64,000 nucleotides of DNA from Jeotgalibaca ciconiae (GTDB lineage: Bacteria; Bacillota; Bacilli; Lactobacillales; Aerococcaceae), in contig NZ_CP034465.1 in assembly GCF_003955755.1 (NCBI RefSeq), positions 2,226,001-2,290,000 of the forward strand, written 5' to 3'. Numbering within the stretch: the first letter of the stretch is position 1; each line of letters starts with the position of its first letter. Positions 24,858 through 34,334 of the stretch are shown piece after piece. The notes under the pieces were generated by a model. That model saw only the letters and a program-made list of their open reading frames with translations. It was not told the origin of the DNA and ran no database searches. Position numbers and translations under genes: made by a program.

Positions 24858-26189
24858 ATGAACAATGAACAAATCTATCACTTTGTTGGGATAAAAGGAT
24901 CTGGAATGAGTGCTTTAGCATTGATTTTGCATGGAAAAGGATATCAAGTGCAAGGATCCGATGTTGAAACATACTTTTTTACTCAAAAAGGTCTCGATGA
25001 AGAAAATATAAAAATCTATCCTTTTGGAGCAGAGAACATTAAGCCAGGATTAACGATTATTGCTGGAAATGCATTCTCTGATGAACACGAAGAGATTGTA
25101 CGCGCAAATGAGCTTGGCTTGGATGTTATTCGCTATCATAACTTTATTGGCGATTTCATTAATGATTATACGAGCATCGCTATCACGGGGTCGCACGGTA
25201 AAACAAGCACAACGGGATTATTATCCCATGTACTAGGAGGAATTCAGCCGACTAGTTACTTAATTGGTGATGGAACAGGGTTTGGTAGAGAAGATGCGGA
25301 TTTCTTCGTATTAGAAGCTTGTGAATACCGCCGTCACTTCTTGGCATATTCTCCTGATTATGCGATTATTACGAATATCGATTTTGACCATCCTGATTAC
25401 TATCATGATATTAAAGATGTATTCAGCGCTTTTGAAGAATTTGCTTCTCAAGTGAAAAAAGGCATTATTGCGTGCGGTGACGATTTATATATTCGTCATT
25501 TTAATCCGGACTATCCTGTCTTATTTTATGGGTTCAATGAAGATAATGATGTAGTCGTAAGAAATGTTGAGAAAACGATAGAAGGCAGCAGTTTTGACGT
25601 GACCATCAAGGGAGAAGCATATGGACGTTTTTGTATCCCGTCATATGGAGACCATAATATCTTGAATTCTCTATCCGTAATTTCTTTCTGCTATTTAGAA
25701 GGATTTGACAAAGAGGCTGTTCAAGCGCAGCTTTCTACTTTCAAAGGTGTAAAACGCCGCTTTACAGAAAAAGTAGTGGAGGACATGGTTATTATTGATG
25801 ACTATGCCCATCATCCGCAAGAAATACAAGCAACATTGGATGCTGCCAAACAAAAATATCCAGATAAGGAAATTATTGCTGTTTTTCAACCACATACATT
25901 TACACGAACGGTTGCATTGATGAGTGAGTTTGCGAATGCATTGAACGATGCCGATGCTGTTTACTTGTGTGATATTTTCTCATCTGCTCGTGAACAACAA
26001 GGAACTGTATCCATTCGGGATTTAGCTGACAAAGTTGAAAAAGGCGCAGAAGTTTTAGTGGTAGACAATATGTCTCCACTGCTAAAATATAGTGATGCTG
26101 TTGTTATATTTATGGGAGCGGGAGATGTTCAGAAATTTGCAAATGCTTATGAAGAATTGCTGAGCCATAGTGTCAAACGTACAAATTAA
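24858..26189 (+). CDS. murC: UDP-N-acetylmuramate--L-alanine ligase
   Basis: A 443-residue Mur ligase that adds L-alanine to UDP-MurNAc, the first step of stem-peptide assembly. The N-terminal UDP-binding loop is [10 protein letters not shown], the ATP loop GSHGKTS (111-117), and the C-terminal domain contains DDYAHHP and HTFTR, diagnostic for MurC. GTGGAGG precedes the ATG. It is transcribed alone, with a leader upstream and a terminator downstream. Confidence 0.97.
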   Translation: MNNEQIYHFVGIKGSGMSALALILHGKGYQVQGSDVETYFFTQKGLDEENIKIYPFGAENIKPGLTIIAGNAFSDEHEEIVRANELGLDVIRYHNFIGDFINDYTSIAITGSHGKTSTTGLLSHVLGGIQPTSYLIGDGTGFGREDADFFVLEACEYRRHFLAYSPDYAIITNIDFDHPDYYHDIKDVFSAFEEFASQVKKGIIACGDDLYIRHFNPDYPVLFYGFNEDNDVVVRNVEKTIEGSSFDVTIKGEAYGRFCIPSYGDHNILNSLSVISFCYLEGFDKEAVQAQLSTFKGVKRRFTEKVVEDMVIIDDYAHHPQEIQATLDAAKQKYPDKEIIAVFQPHTFTRTVALMSEFANALNDADAVYLCDIFSSAREQQGTVSIRDLADKVEKGAEVLVVDNMSPLLKYSDAVVIFMGAGDVQKFANAYEELLSHSVKRTN

Positions 26190-26194
26190 CCAAT

Positions 26195-26228
26195 AAAAAG
26201 AGGTTGGAAGAATATTCCGCCTCTTTTT
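26195..26228 (+). terminator. murC terminator
   Basis: AAAAAGAGG (26195-26203) pairs with CCTCTTTTT (26220-26228). Confidence 0.85.
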
Positions 26229-26331
26229 GATTTGGCTGGCTTTTGATGTTGAAGTATTTCATTCCTTTAATTCCTTTCTATATTTTGTTAAAATGAAGTC
26301 AATTATATGTTCGCAGAAGGGAAAGATACGA

Positions 26332-26796
26332 ATGGCGTTAGAAGATATAAAAATTGGTAAAACAATTGAAGAAATCCAAGAAGGAGATTCTCTTACCGTT
26401 ACAGAAGTGATTGAGTTAAAGGATATTTTATTATATTTAGGATTAACGAATGATAATAACCCATTATATCTTCAGTACGACTATACACAGGCAACTCGCT
26501 ACAAAAAGCCGGTTGTCCCGCCAGTTTTACTTATGGGGATTCTAACCAGTAACGTCTCCAAACATTTGCCAGGACCTGGATCAAATGTAGTGGATTTATC
26601 TCTGGATATTTTAGAACCGATCCATCACAATTCAACGATCACATTCGAGTTCGAGATAAAACGTGTAGATGAACGAAGAGAACAAGTGATGATCATGGTG
26701 GAAGGGAGTTCGCTTTCAGGAGAGCGGCTATTAGAAGCAGAACTGATTGTAGAAACACCTGAAAAGTTAATCAATGTGGATAACGAAAACAAATAA
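26332..26796 (+). CDS. MaoC-like hotdog-fold protein
   Basis: A 154-residue single hotdog domain like those of MaoC/(R)-specific enoyl-CoA hydratases and the related dehydratase subunits: an N-terminal beta region with TVTEVIELKDILLYLGLTND, then ATRYKKPVVPPVLLMG and a beta-rich C-terminal half. The true start is the ATG after AGAAGGGAAAG; the longer open frame overlaps the murC terminator. It lies alone between murC and polA. Substrate unknown; an acyl-CoA or acyl-ACP ligand is likely from the fold. Confidence 0.75.
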   Translation: MALEDIKIGKTIEEIQEGDSLTVTEVIELKDILLYLGLTNDNNPLYLQYDYTQATRYKKPVVPPVLLMGILTSNVSKHLPGPGSNVVDLSLDILEPIHHNSTITFEFEIKRVDERREQVMIMVEGSSLSGERLLEAELIVETPEKLINVDNENK

Positions 26797-26844
26797 ATAG
26801 AACAGTATCTTTCCGATAAAAACAAGAAAGTTGGGTTTTAAACA

Positions 26845-29496
26845 ATGGCTGATAAAAAGAAATTACTATTATTGGACGGAAGCAGTTTGGCTTTTCGTTC
26901 CTTTTACGGACTTTTAGACTTAAACCGTTTTAAAAACCAAAATGGGTTGCACACAAATGCTCTTTTTGCATTTAATCGAATCTTAGAAAGGTTATTTCAA
27001 ACGGAGGAGCCCACTCACATGTTGGTTGCGTTTGATGCAGGGAAAACCACTTTCCGTACAGAGTTTTATGATGAGTACAAGGGTGGACGCCAGACAATGC
27101 CATCAGAGTTAGCAGAGCAATGGCCTTACTTTAAAGTTCTGATTGAGGCAATGGGGAGTAAGACTTACGAACTTCCCAATTTTGAAGCCGATGATATCAT
27201 TGGAACTTATGCTAGACAAGCCGAGAAAGAAGGCTTTGAAGTAGTAATTATCACGGGTGATAAAGATCTGACACAGTTGGCAACTGATCAGACTCGTGTC
27301 GACATTACGGTAAAAGGCGTCTCTGATTTAAAAGCTTATACGCCTGAATCCATTCGCGAAGAAATGGGAATTGAGCCGCTTCAAATTATCGATTTGAAAG
27401 GTTTGATGGGAGATTCTTCAGATAATTACCCAGGTGTTCGCAAAGTCGGTGAAAAGACCGCACTTAAGTTGATCAAAGAATATGGTTCTGTAGAAAATCT
27501 GTATGAACAAATCGATTCCATGAAAAAAAGCAAGATGAAAGAAAATCTGGTGGCAGATAAAGAAAATGCTTTTCTGTCTAAAAGATTAGCGACTATTGAT
27601 TTGGATACGCCAGTTGAAATGGAATTAAACCAACTGACATTAGCGGAAAGAGACGCAGAAAAACTGGTTTCATTTTATCGTGAAATGAACTTTAATAGTT
27701 TCTTAAATGACCTGGACCATACAGAAGACGATCGATCGGATAGTTTTGAAGAGATTGTTTATGAAGCAGTGGAAACTATTACGGAAGATCATTTCAGTAA
27801 TGAAATGGCTCTCTATGTAGAGATGTTGGAAGATAACTATCATTATGGGAAAATTGTTGCAATCAGCTGGGGAGATGAAAAGCATCTCTATACTGGGAAA
27901 GCAGAAGTCGTTCTGCAAAGTGACGAATTTAAAAATTGGGCGGAAGATCAAAGCAAAAAGAAATCTGTTTATGATGCAAAGCGTACGATTGCCATGCTTC
28001 ATTATGCCGGGATCGAATTAAAAGGTGTGACATTCGATATGTTATTAGCCTCTTACATTATCAATACAAATGATAGCGGTCGTGATATTGCGGCAGTAGC
28101 CCAAGAATATCAGTATACAGATGTTTCTTTTGATGAGACCGTTTATGGAAAAGGCGCAAAAATCGCAGTTCCAGAAGACAATGCCATTCTATTTGAACAT
28201 CTTGCTAGAAAAGTACAGGCCATTCTGAAATTGAAAACTCAACTAATTACAGAATTAGAAAAAAATAACCAATATGATTTATACTTTGAAATGGAATTAC
28301 CGCTTGCAATGGTTCTTGCGGAAATGGAAATAACCGGTATCAAAGTAGAGCCTGAACAGTTGGAAAAAATGAAAGTTGAATTTTCTAAACGTCTGGAAGA
28401 GATGGAACAACAGATTTATGAAGAGGCTGGGGAAGAATTTAATGTCAATTCTCCTAAACAATTGAGCGTGATTTTATTTGAAAAAATGGGACTTACGCCG
28501 ATTAAAAAGACAAAAACAGGTTATTCGACTGCAGTAGATGTGCTAGAAAAGTTAAGTGTGACTGTACCGATCGCTCAAATGATTCTGGATTACCGTCAAC
28601 TTGCTAAACTTCAATCAACTTATGTAGAAGGTTTATTAAAATATATCAAGCCTGAAACAGGGAAAGTACACACCCGTTATATCCAAACATTAACACAAAC
28701 GGGTCGTTTAAGTTCTACAGATCCAAATTTACAAAACATTCCCATCCGCATGGAAGAGGGAAGAAAGATTCGTCAGGCATTTGTTCCAGAAAAAGAAGGA
28801 TGGAAGATATTTGCTTCAGACTATTCACAAATTGAGTTACGTGTGCTGGCACATATTTCTGGTGACGAACACATGAAAGAAGCTTTTATCGAAGGACAAG
28901 ACATTCACACTTCTACCGCCATGCGTGTATTTGGCATTGAAAATCCAAAGGAAGTAGATGGAAACATTCGCCGCCAAGCCAAAGCTGTTAACTTCGGTAT
29001 CGTCTATGGAATCAGTGATTACGGTCTTTCCCAAAATTTAGGTATTACTCGAAAACAAGCAAAAGAATTTATTGATCGTTATTTTGAGAAATATCCAGGT
29101 ATTCAAGCGTTTATGGAAAGAATTGTGGAAGAGGCGAAAGAAAAAGGCTTCGTGGAAACATTATTCCACCGCAGAAGATACCTGCCGGACATCAAGAGCA
29201 GTAATTTCAATTTACGTTCATTTGCTGAACGAACGGCAATCAATTCGCCAATCCAAGGATCTGCCGCGGATATTATTAAAGTAGCGATGATTCGTATGCA
29301 AAAAGCAATTAAAGAAAAAAATCTTCAGGCAAAAATGCTCTTACAAGTACATGATGAGTTGATTTTTGAGTGCCCTGAAGAAGAAGTAGCAATACTAGAA
29401 GAACTCGTCCCGCAAATCATGGAAAATGCAGTTGATTTAACCGTACCGTTGCTTGTTGACAGCAATTACGGTGATAGCTGGTACGATGCTAAATAA
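26845..29496 (+). CDS. polA: DNA polymerase I
   Basis: An 883-residue family A polymerase. The N-terminal 5'-nuclease domain (1 to about 290) keeps NFEADDIIG, GDKDLTQL and GLMGDSSDNYPG. The central exonuclease-like domain (about 310-480) lacks the usual acidic active-site set, as in most Gram-positive Pol I, so proofreading is not expected. The polymerase domain has TGRLSSTDPNLQNIP, DYSQIELRVLAH and VHDELIFE. The ribosome site before the ATG is weak. It heads the polA-mutM-coaE run used in replication gap filling and repair. Confidence 0.96.
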   Translation: MADKKKLLLLDGSSLAFRSFYGLLDLNRFKNQNGLHTNALFAFNRILERLFQTEEPTHMLVAFDAGKTTFRTEFYDEYKGGRQTMPSELAEQWPYFKVLIEAMGSKTYELPNFEADDIIGTYARQAEKEGFEVVIITGDKDLTQLATDQTRVDITVKGVSDLKAYTPESIREEMGIEPLQIIDLKGLMGDSSDNYPGVRKVGEKTALKLIKEYGSVENLYEQIDSMKKSKMKENLVADKENAFLSKRLATIDLDTPVEMELNQLTLAERDAEKLVSFYREMNFNSFLNDLDHTEDDRSDSFEEIVYEAVETITEDHFSNEMALYVEMLEDNYHYGKIVAISWGDEKHLYTGKAEVVLQSDEFKNWAEDQSKKKSVYDAKRTIAMLHYAGIELKGVTFDMLLASYIINTNDSGRDIAAVAQEYQYTDVSFDETVYGKGAKIAVPEDNAILFEHLARKVQAILKLKTQLITELEKNNQYDLYFEMELPLAMVLAEMEITGIKVEPEQLEKMKVEFSKRLEEMEQQIYEEAGEEFNVNSPKQLSVILFEKMGLTPIKKTKTGYSTAVDVLEKLSVTVPIAQMILDYRQLAKLQSTYVEGLLKYIKPETGKVHTRYIQTLTQTGRLSSTDPNLQNIPIRMEEGRKIRQAFVPEKEGWKIFASDYSQIELRVLAHISGDEHMKEAFIEGQDIHTSTAMRVFGIENPKEVDGNIRRQAKAVNFGIVYGISDYGLSQNLGITRKQAKEFIDRYFEKYPGIQAFMERIVEEAKEKGFVETLFHRRRYLPDIKSSNFNLRSFAERTAINSPIQGSAADIIKVAMIRMQKAIKEKNLQAKMLLQVHDELIFECPEEEVAILEELVPQIMENAVDLTVPLLVDSNYGDSWYDAK

Positions 29497-29568
29497 ATGA
29501 ACTTGAAACAGGATAGAAAACAGATTATTTCTGTTTCCTATCCTGTTCATAATAAAGGAATGATAAGA

Positions 29569-30423
29569 ATGCCAGAACTTCCAGAAGTAGAAGTTGTTCG
29601 AAGAGGGTTAAACCAAACGATTTCGAAAACTGTTATTACTGATGTTGATGTTTTTTGGAACCGGATGATTACACCACCTTTTTCTTCTGAAAAATTTAAA
29701 GAGGTCTTAATTGGCGAACAGATTCATACGGTTGAAAGAAGAGGGAAATATCTGATTTTTTTACTGGATCATTGGGCTATGATTTCTCACTTACGTATGG
29801 AAGGGAAATTTGAAGTTTCAAAAGCTGATGAGCCATTAAAAAAGCATACACATGTGGTATTTCATCTCAATGATAACCGTCAGCTAAGATACTTAGATGT
29901 ACGGAAATTCGGACGTTTTGCTTTAGTTCCGATTGATAAACAGGATGAATATGGGCCGATTCAAAAATTAGGACCAGAACCAACTCCAGAAACCTTCAAA
30001 ATATTAGATTTCCAAAATCGACTCTCAAAAACGAGCCGAGCAATCAAAACAGTTATTTTAGACCAACAGGTAGTAGCAGGGGTGGGTAATATTTATGCGG
30101 ATGAATCATTGTTTGAAGCAAAAATTAATCCACAAAAGCCTGCAAATAAATTAAACGAAGAGGAAACCAAACACTTGCACGAAGCAATCATTGATGTCAT
30201 CGGGCGTGCAGTGCAAGCAGGGGGTTCTACCATTCGTTCTTATAAGAATACCTTTGGTGAAGAAGGCCATTTTCAAGTCTTGTTGAATGTATATGGTAAA
30301 AAAAATGAAGCTTGTCCGCGCTGTGGAACACCGATTGAAAAAATTAAGGTTGGTCAAAGGGGGACCCATTTTTGTCCAAACTGTCAAATTTATATAGACG
30401 ATGATAAAAAGGGGGCTCTCTAA
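29569..30423 (+). CDS. mutM: formamidopyrimidine-DNA glycosylase
   Basis: A 284-residue Fpg/MutM enzyme that removes 8-oxoguanine. The start was placed so that Pro2-Glu3 (MPELPEVE), the catalytic N terminus, is exposed; AAAGGA lies upstream. VGNIYADE and the C-terminal zinc finger (CPRCG...CPNCQ) are intact. Between polA and this start, 29507-29547 form an imperfect hairpin (AACAGGATAG with its complement) without a T-run. Confidence 0.96.
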   Translation: MPELPEVEVVRRGLNQTISKTVITDVDVFWNRMITPPFSSEKFKEVLIGEQIHTVERRGKYLIFLLDHWAMISHLRMEGKFEVSKADEPLKKHTHVVFHLNDNRQLRYLDVRKFGRFALVPIDKQDEYGPIQKLGPEPTPETFKILDFQNRLSKTSRAIKTVILDQQVVAGVGNIYADESLFEAKINPQKPANKLNEEETKHLHEAIIDVIGRAVQAGGSTIRSYKNTFGEEGHFQVLLNVYGKKNEACPRCGTPIEKIKVGQRGTHFCPNCQIYIDDDKKGAL

Positions 30424-30426
30424 TCG

Positions 30427-31020
30427 ATGTTTATCCTAGGATTAACCGGCGGAATTGCTAGTGGTAAAAGTACTGTTTCAAATTATTTAGCCAGTAAAAA
30501 TATCCCTATTGTAGATGCTGATATCGGTGCTCGTGAAGTTGTAGAAGTAGGAACGGAAGGACTGCAGAGCATTGTTACCCATTTCGACAAGGAAGTTTTA
30601 TCAGAGGATGGCAGTTTGAATCGCAAAAAGCTAGGAGCGATTATTTTTGATAATGAAACGAAAAGAGAATTGTTGAATCAGTTGCTAGGAACGAATATCC
30701 GTGAGTGGATTTTAACAAAAGTAGCTGATTATCGTCGACAAGATATCCCGTTACTCGTTTTGGATATTCCATTACTTTATGAAGCATCTTATCAAGAAGT
30801 TTGCGATGCTGTAATGGTCGTTTATACACCGCCTGAGATTCAACTAGAGCGATTAATAAAACGAAATGGATTAACCACAAAAGAAGCTCAAGACCGAATC
30901 AACAGTCAATTATCGATTGAAAAGAAGAAACAACTAGCAGATATTTTAATTGATAACAGCAACAAAATAGAAGATACCTATTTACAAATAGATGAATGGT
31001 TGGATAAAATGAAATTCTAA
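30427..31020 (+). CDS. coaE: dephospho-CoA kinase
   Basis: A 197-residue P-loop kinase for the last step of CoA synthesis. The P-loop is GLTGGIASGKST (residues 5-16), DADIGAREV follows, and LDIPLLYE is the family motif. It begins 3 nt after mutM with GGGGGCTC upstream, so it is co-translated with it, as in Bacillus. Confidence 0.96.
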   Translation: MFILGLTGGIASGKSTVSNYLASKNIPIVDADIGAREVVEVGTEGLQSIVTHFDKEVLSEDGSLNRKKLGAIIFDNETKRELLNQLLGTNIREWILTKVADYRRQDIPLLVLDIPLLYEASYQEVCDAVMVVYTPPEIQLERLIKRNGLTTKEAQDRINSQLSIEKKKQLADILIDNSNKIEDTYLQIDEWLDKMKF

Positions 31021-31046
31021 AACAATCCAAATAAAGACGGTTAATA

Positions 31047-31055
31047 TGGTATACT
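31047..31055 (+). promoter_or_regulatory. extended -10 promoter of nrdR-dnaB-dnaI
   Basis: TG-G-TATACT lies 35 nt before the nrdR start. Confidence 0.5.
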
Positions 31056-31090
31056 TGCGGTAAAGAAATAGAGAGAAAGGGGTTAAGGAG

Positions 31091-31594
31091 ATGCAATGTC
31101 CGAAATGTCACTATAATGGAAGCCGGGTCGTGGACAGCCGCCCCATCGATGATAATAACTCGATTCGTCGCAGACGAGAATGTGAGAATTGCCATCATCG
31201 TTTTACTACCTTTGAGAGAATTGAACAGTCACCATTGCTGGTTATCAAGAAGAATGGCACACGTGAAGAATTTAGTCGTGAAAAATTATTGCGTGGATTA
31301 GTTCGTTCAAGTGAAAAACGTCCGATTGCCTTGGAGCAACTGGAAGAAGTTGTCAATAAAGTTGAAAAAGAAATTCGTGCACTGGGTGAAAATGAAGTTT
31401 CAAGTCTGGAAATTGGCAAGCACGTAATGGATGAATTAGTAAAAATTGACGATGTGGCTTATATTCGTTTTGCGAGTGTATACCGCCAGTTTTCTGATCG
31501 CCAAACGTTTCTTGATGAGTTAAGAAAACTAGAAAAGAAAGACCCGGATGAAAACGAACCAGTGGATGCGTGGAATGATGGAGAGGATTCGTAA
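31091..31594 (+). CDS. nrdR: transcriptional repressor NrdR
   Basis: A 167-residue nucleotide-sensing repressor of ribonucleotide reductase genes. The zinc ribbon (CPKC at 3-6 and CENC at about 31-34) is followed by an ATP-cone (about 46-136). [17 protein letters not shown] is diagnostic. The ribosome site is AAAGGGG. It is co-transcribed with the primosome genes dnaB and dnaI, tying dNTP supply to replication initiation as in other Firmicutes. Confidence 0.97.
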   Translation: MQCPKCHYNGSRVVDSRPIDDNNSIRRRRECENCHHRFTTFERIEQSPLLVIKKNGTREEFSREKLLRGLVRSSEKRPIALEQLEEVVNKVEKEIRALGENEVSSLEIGKHVMDELVKIDDVAYIRFASVYRQFSDRQTFLDELRKLEKKDPDENEPVDAWNDGEDS

Positions 31595-31596
31595 GA

Positions 31597-33027
31597 ATGA
31601 GTTACCCTTGGAAAGATTTAAGCCCAAAAGATCCTTTGATTATCCGTCAAACCAATTTTATAACGAATATTGATAAAAAAATCATCACCTTTTTATATCA
31701 ACCCATTATTGGACCGCAAGCTTATAGTTTATATATGACGTTATTGTCAGAAGTAGAAGAGGGCAGCTATCGTAGTGAACAGCGTCTTCATTCCGATCTT
31801 TTAACATTAGTGAGCGTTGGGATTCCTGAACTTTATCAAGCACGAGCACGATTGGAAGGGATCGGTTTGTTAAATACGTATTTGAAAGATGAATCTGACA
31901 AAACGTATATTTATGAGCCGTGCCCACCCCTTAGCAGTAAACAGTTTTTTGAAGATGACTTAATGAGAGTCCTTTTATTGGAACATATCGGCGAGAATAA
32001 ATTACACTCTTTACAAAAAAAGTTCAGCTTTCCGATACTGGATAAAGCTGCCTATAAGAATATAACGAAATCATTTTTGGATGTTTATAATGTCTCTGCT
32101 GCTTCTTATCAGAAAAATGGTTTGATTGATCAAAAGGGACTAGCTTATATGGATGTAAATAATGGCAAGAAGCCACATTTGGACAATCAAACGTTCGATT
32201 TTAATTTGTTACAGCAATTGTTACAGAAAGAATTCTTTAGCAAAAATGCCTTAACAAAAGAAGTTCAAGAGAGCATTAACGTTTTTCATCATTTATTTGG
32301 AATAGATGAAATGGAAATGTCTCAATATCTTTTGAGAGCGACGGATTTAGAAACCGGAGAAGTGAATACAAAAGAGCTGGAACAAATCATTTTACAGTTA
32401 TCTGTTAACAAACCGTATTCAAATCAGCGTATCCAAGATAAAGTGATGAGTACCATTGAACAGACAGAAACAAAAACAGAGAATCGGATAAAAGAGTTAA
32501 CGAAAGCAGGTTTTTCAACGAGTGAAATCAAACTAATTTCACAAAGCGAGCGTATGACTCCTATCGCTTTTATTAGCAATATAAAAAAGCAGAAAAATGG
32601 AACGGTAACAGCTGCAGAGAAAAACTTGCTGACAGTTTTACTAGCTGAACATAAGTTGGAACCGGCCGTATTAAATATGCTCGTGTATTATTCGCTCGTT
32701 ATTCAAAAACATCCAACGCTTATAAAGGCGATAGCGGAAACAATTGCCAATGATTGGACTCAGTCGAACGTTACCAAACCTGAGCAGGCAATTGAAAAAA
32801 CAAAACAATTTGTTGGCCAGAAAAAAGCAGCTGCAGAAAAACGCGAAGAAAATCGTTCAGCTCGTTACTATGGGAAGAATGTTGTTCGCAAGGTGGAAAA
32901 ACTGCCGGATTGGGCAAAAGATAATCAAGGACCAATCACGGAAGAGATGTTACCTGAAGATGTTCAGAAGAGATTCAATGAACGTTTGAAGAAATTTAGA
33001 AATAGTGGAAAGGCAGGAGATTCATGA
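31597..33027 (+). CDS. dnaB: replication initiation/membrane attachment protein DnaB
   Basis: A 476-residue primosomal protein, partner of DnaD and DnaI in helicase loading. The N-terminal winged-helix region begins SYPWKDLSPKDPLIIRQ; a DnaB_2 (DDBH2) domain lies at about 310-400, followed by a charged tail. It starts 2 nt after nrdR and its last four bases overlap dnaI. This is the Gram-positive DnaB, not the replicative helicase of that name in E. coli. Confidence 0.95.
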   Translation: MSYPWKDLSPKDPLIIRQTNFITNIDKKIITFLYQPIIGPQAYSLYMTLLSEVEEGSYRSEQRLHSDLLTLVSVGIPELYQARARLEGIGLLNTYLKDESDKTYIYEPCPPLSSKQFFEDDLMRVLLLEHIGENKLHSLQKKFSFPILDKAAYKNITKSFLDVYNVSAASYQKNGLIDQKGLAYMDVNNGKKPHLDNQTFDFNLLQQLLQKEFFSKNALTKEVQESINVFHHLFGIDEMEMSQYLLRATDLETGEVNTKELEQIILQLSVNKPYSNQRIQDKVMSTIEQTETKTENRIKELTKAGFSTSEIKLISQSERMTPIAFISNIKKQKNGTVTAAEKNLLTVLLAEHKLEPAVLNMLVYYSLVIQKHPTLIKAIAETIANDWTQSNVTKPEQAIEKTKQFVGQKKAAAEKREENRSARYYGKNVVRKVEKLPDWAKDNQGPITEEMLPEDVQKRFNERLKKFRNSGKAGDS

Positions 33028-33953
33028 TGGATCATATTGGAAAAGGATTCCGAAATTATATGAGTCGTCCCGGTAATAGTGAGAAATTTGAAAAAATGGT
33101 TCAATCGATTCTTGCCGATTCCGATGTTCAGACGTTTTTATCGAACCATCAAGAACAAATTTCTCAAGAAATTATATCCAATAGTTATTCGAAGTTACAT
33201 GAGTTTGTGCAAGAAAAACAGAAACTTGCTAAAGGGGAAGAAGGACAAAATCCCGGTTATATTCCTGAACTGGCATTGAATGCAGGATATATCGATGTAG
33301 TTTATATGCCAAGTCCAGAAACCATACGAAAAGAACGTGAGAAAGAATTAAGAAGCCGCATTAATTCCATTAATATTTCCAAAGACGCACGTTCGGCAAC
33401 GATGGAAAAATTCCTGCCGACACAAGATCGCATGGAAGCTTTGGAATTGGCATTTGGTTTTGTTGAAGCGTATCATGAAAATCCAAAAGATTATCATAAA
33501 GCTTTGTATTTGCATGGACCTTTTGGAGTAGGGAAAACCTATTTACTTGGAGCGATTGCTTATGAGTTGTCCTTGCATGGTCATTTAACGACCTTGATGC
33601 ACTATCCAACTTTTACACAAGAAATGAAAGCTTCAATTGCAGACAATAGTGTTCCTGAAAAATTAGATATTATCAAAAATAGTGAAATTTTAATGCTGGA
33701 TGATATTGGTGCCGAAGTAAACTCTACTTGGATTCGAGATGAAGTTCTCGGTGTAATTCTACAGCATCGTATGCAAGAAAAGTTGCCGACTTTCTTCTCA
33801 TCGAATTTAACTTTTAAAGAATTAGAAGGACATCTTCGGGTGGGAAATCGCGGAGAAGACGAACCGATTAAAGCAAAACGTTTGATGGAGAGAATCAAGT
33901 ATTTATCAAAAGAAGTGACTATGACGGGGAAAAATCGTCGTTTGGAAGAATAA
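33024..33953 (+). CDS. dnaI: primosomal helicase-loader ATPase DnaI
   Basis: A 309-residue AAA+ helicase loader. The N-terminal helicase-binding region (about 1-120) precedes a DnaC-like ATPase with Walker A GPFGVGKT and Walker B ILMLDDIGAE. The first ATG overlaps the dnaB stop; a second ATG directly follows, so the protein may begin with one or two Met. It ends the nrdR operon just before the thrS T-box leader. Confidence 0.96.
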   Translation: MMDHIGKGFRNYMSRPGNSEKFEKMVQSILADSDVQTFLSNHQEQISQEIISNSYSKLHEFVQEKQKLAKGEEGQNPGYIPELALNAGYIDVVYMPSPETIRKEREKELRSRINSINISKDARSATMEKFLPTQDRMEALELAFGFVEAYHENPKDYHKALYLHGPFGVGKTYLLGAIAYELSLHGHLTTLMHYPTFTQEMKASIADNSVPEKLDIIKNSEILMLDDIGAEVNSTWIRDEVLGVILQHRMQEKLPTFFSSNLTFKELEGHLRVGNRGEDEPIKAKRLMERIKYLSKEVTMTGKNRRLEE

Positions 33954-34017
33954 TTTGATGAATTTCGCTTGCTTTTTGAAAAAGATAGTGGTTTAATATG
34001 GACAGATTATCATTATA

Positions 34018-34280
34018 AATCGTTGAGAAAGACATACAGAAGAAGCGCTTATTTTAAAGAGAGAGATGACTCGGTGAAACATCTCAATAACCTTTTTACT
34101 GGACCACTTTCGAGAGACTTTCTGAAATACTTATGAGTAAGAAAGACCGGGCACGCCCGTTACAGCGTTTGGAGAGTTATCAGACTACTTATTAGGACGA
34201 TAACTGAATTTGGGTGGAACCACGTATAAAATTTAACGTCCCATTTCTGAGTGCGCTGCATTTAGGAATGGGATTTTTTT
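34018..34280 (+). promoter_or_regulatory. T-box leader of thrS
   Basis: The T-box core GGGTGGAACCACG lies at 34212-34224. It is followed by a terminator, TCCCATT (34239-34245) with AATGGGA (34267-34273) plus seven T. Upstream, AGAGAGATGACTCGGTGAAA is typical of stem I. ACC at 34103-34105 or ACT at 34098-34100 could be the threonine specifier codon. Uncharged tRNA-Thr would favour the antiterminator. Confidence 0.9.
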
Positions 34281-34334
34281 ATTGTTTTATGCAAAAAGAA
34301 ATCGTTCAGTATCAAAAAAGATGGAGGAAAAAAG

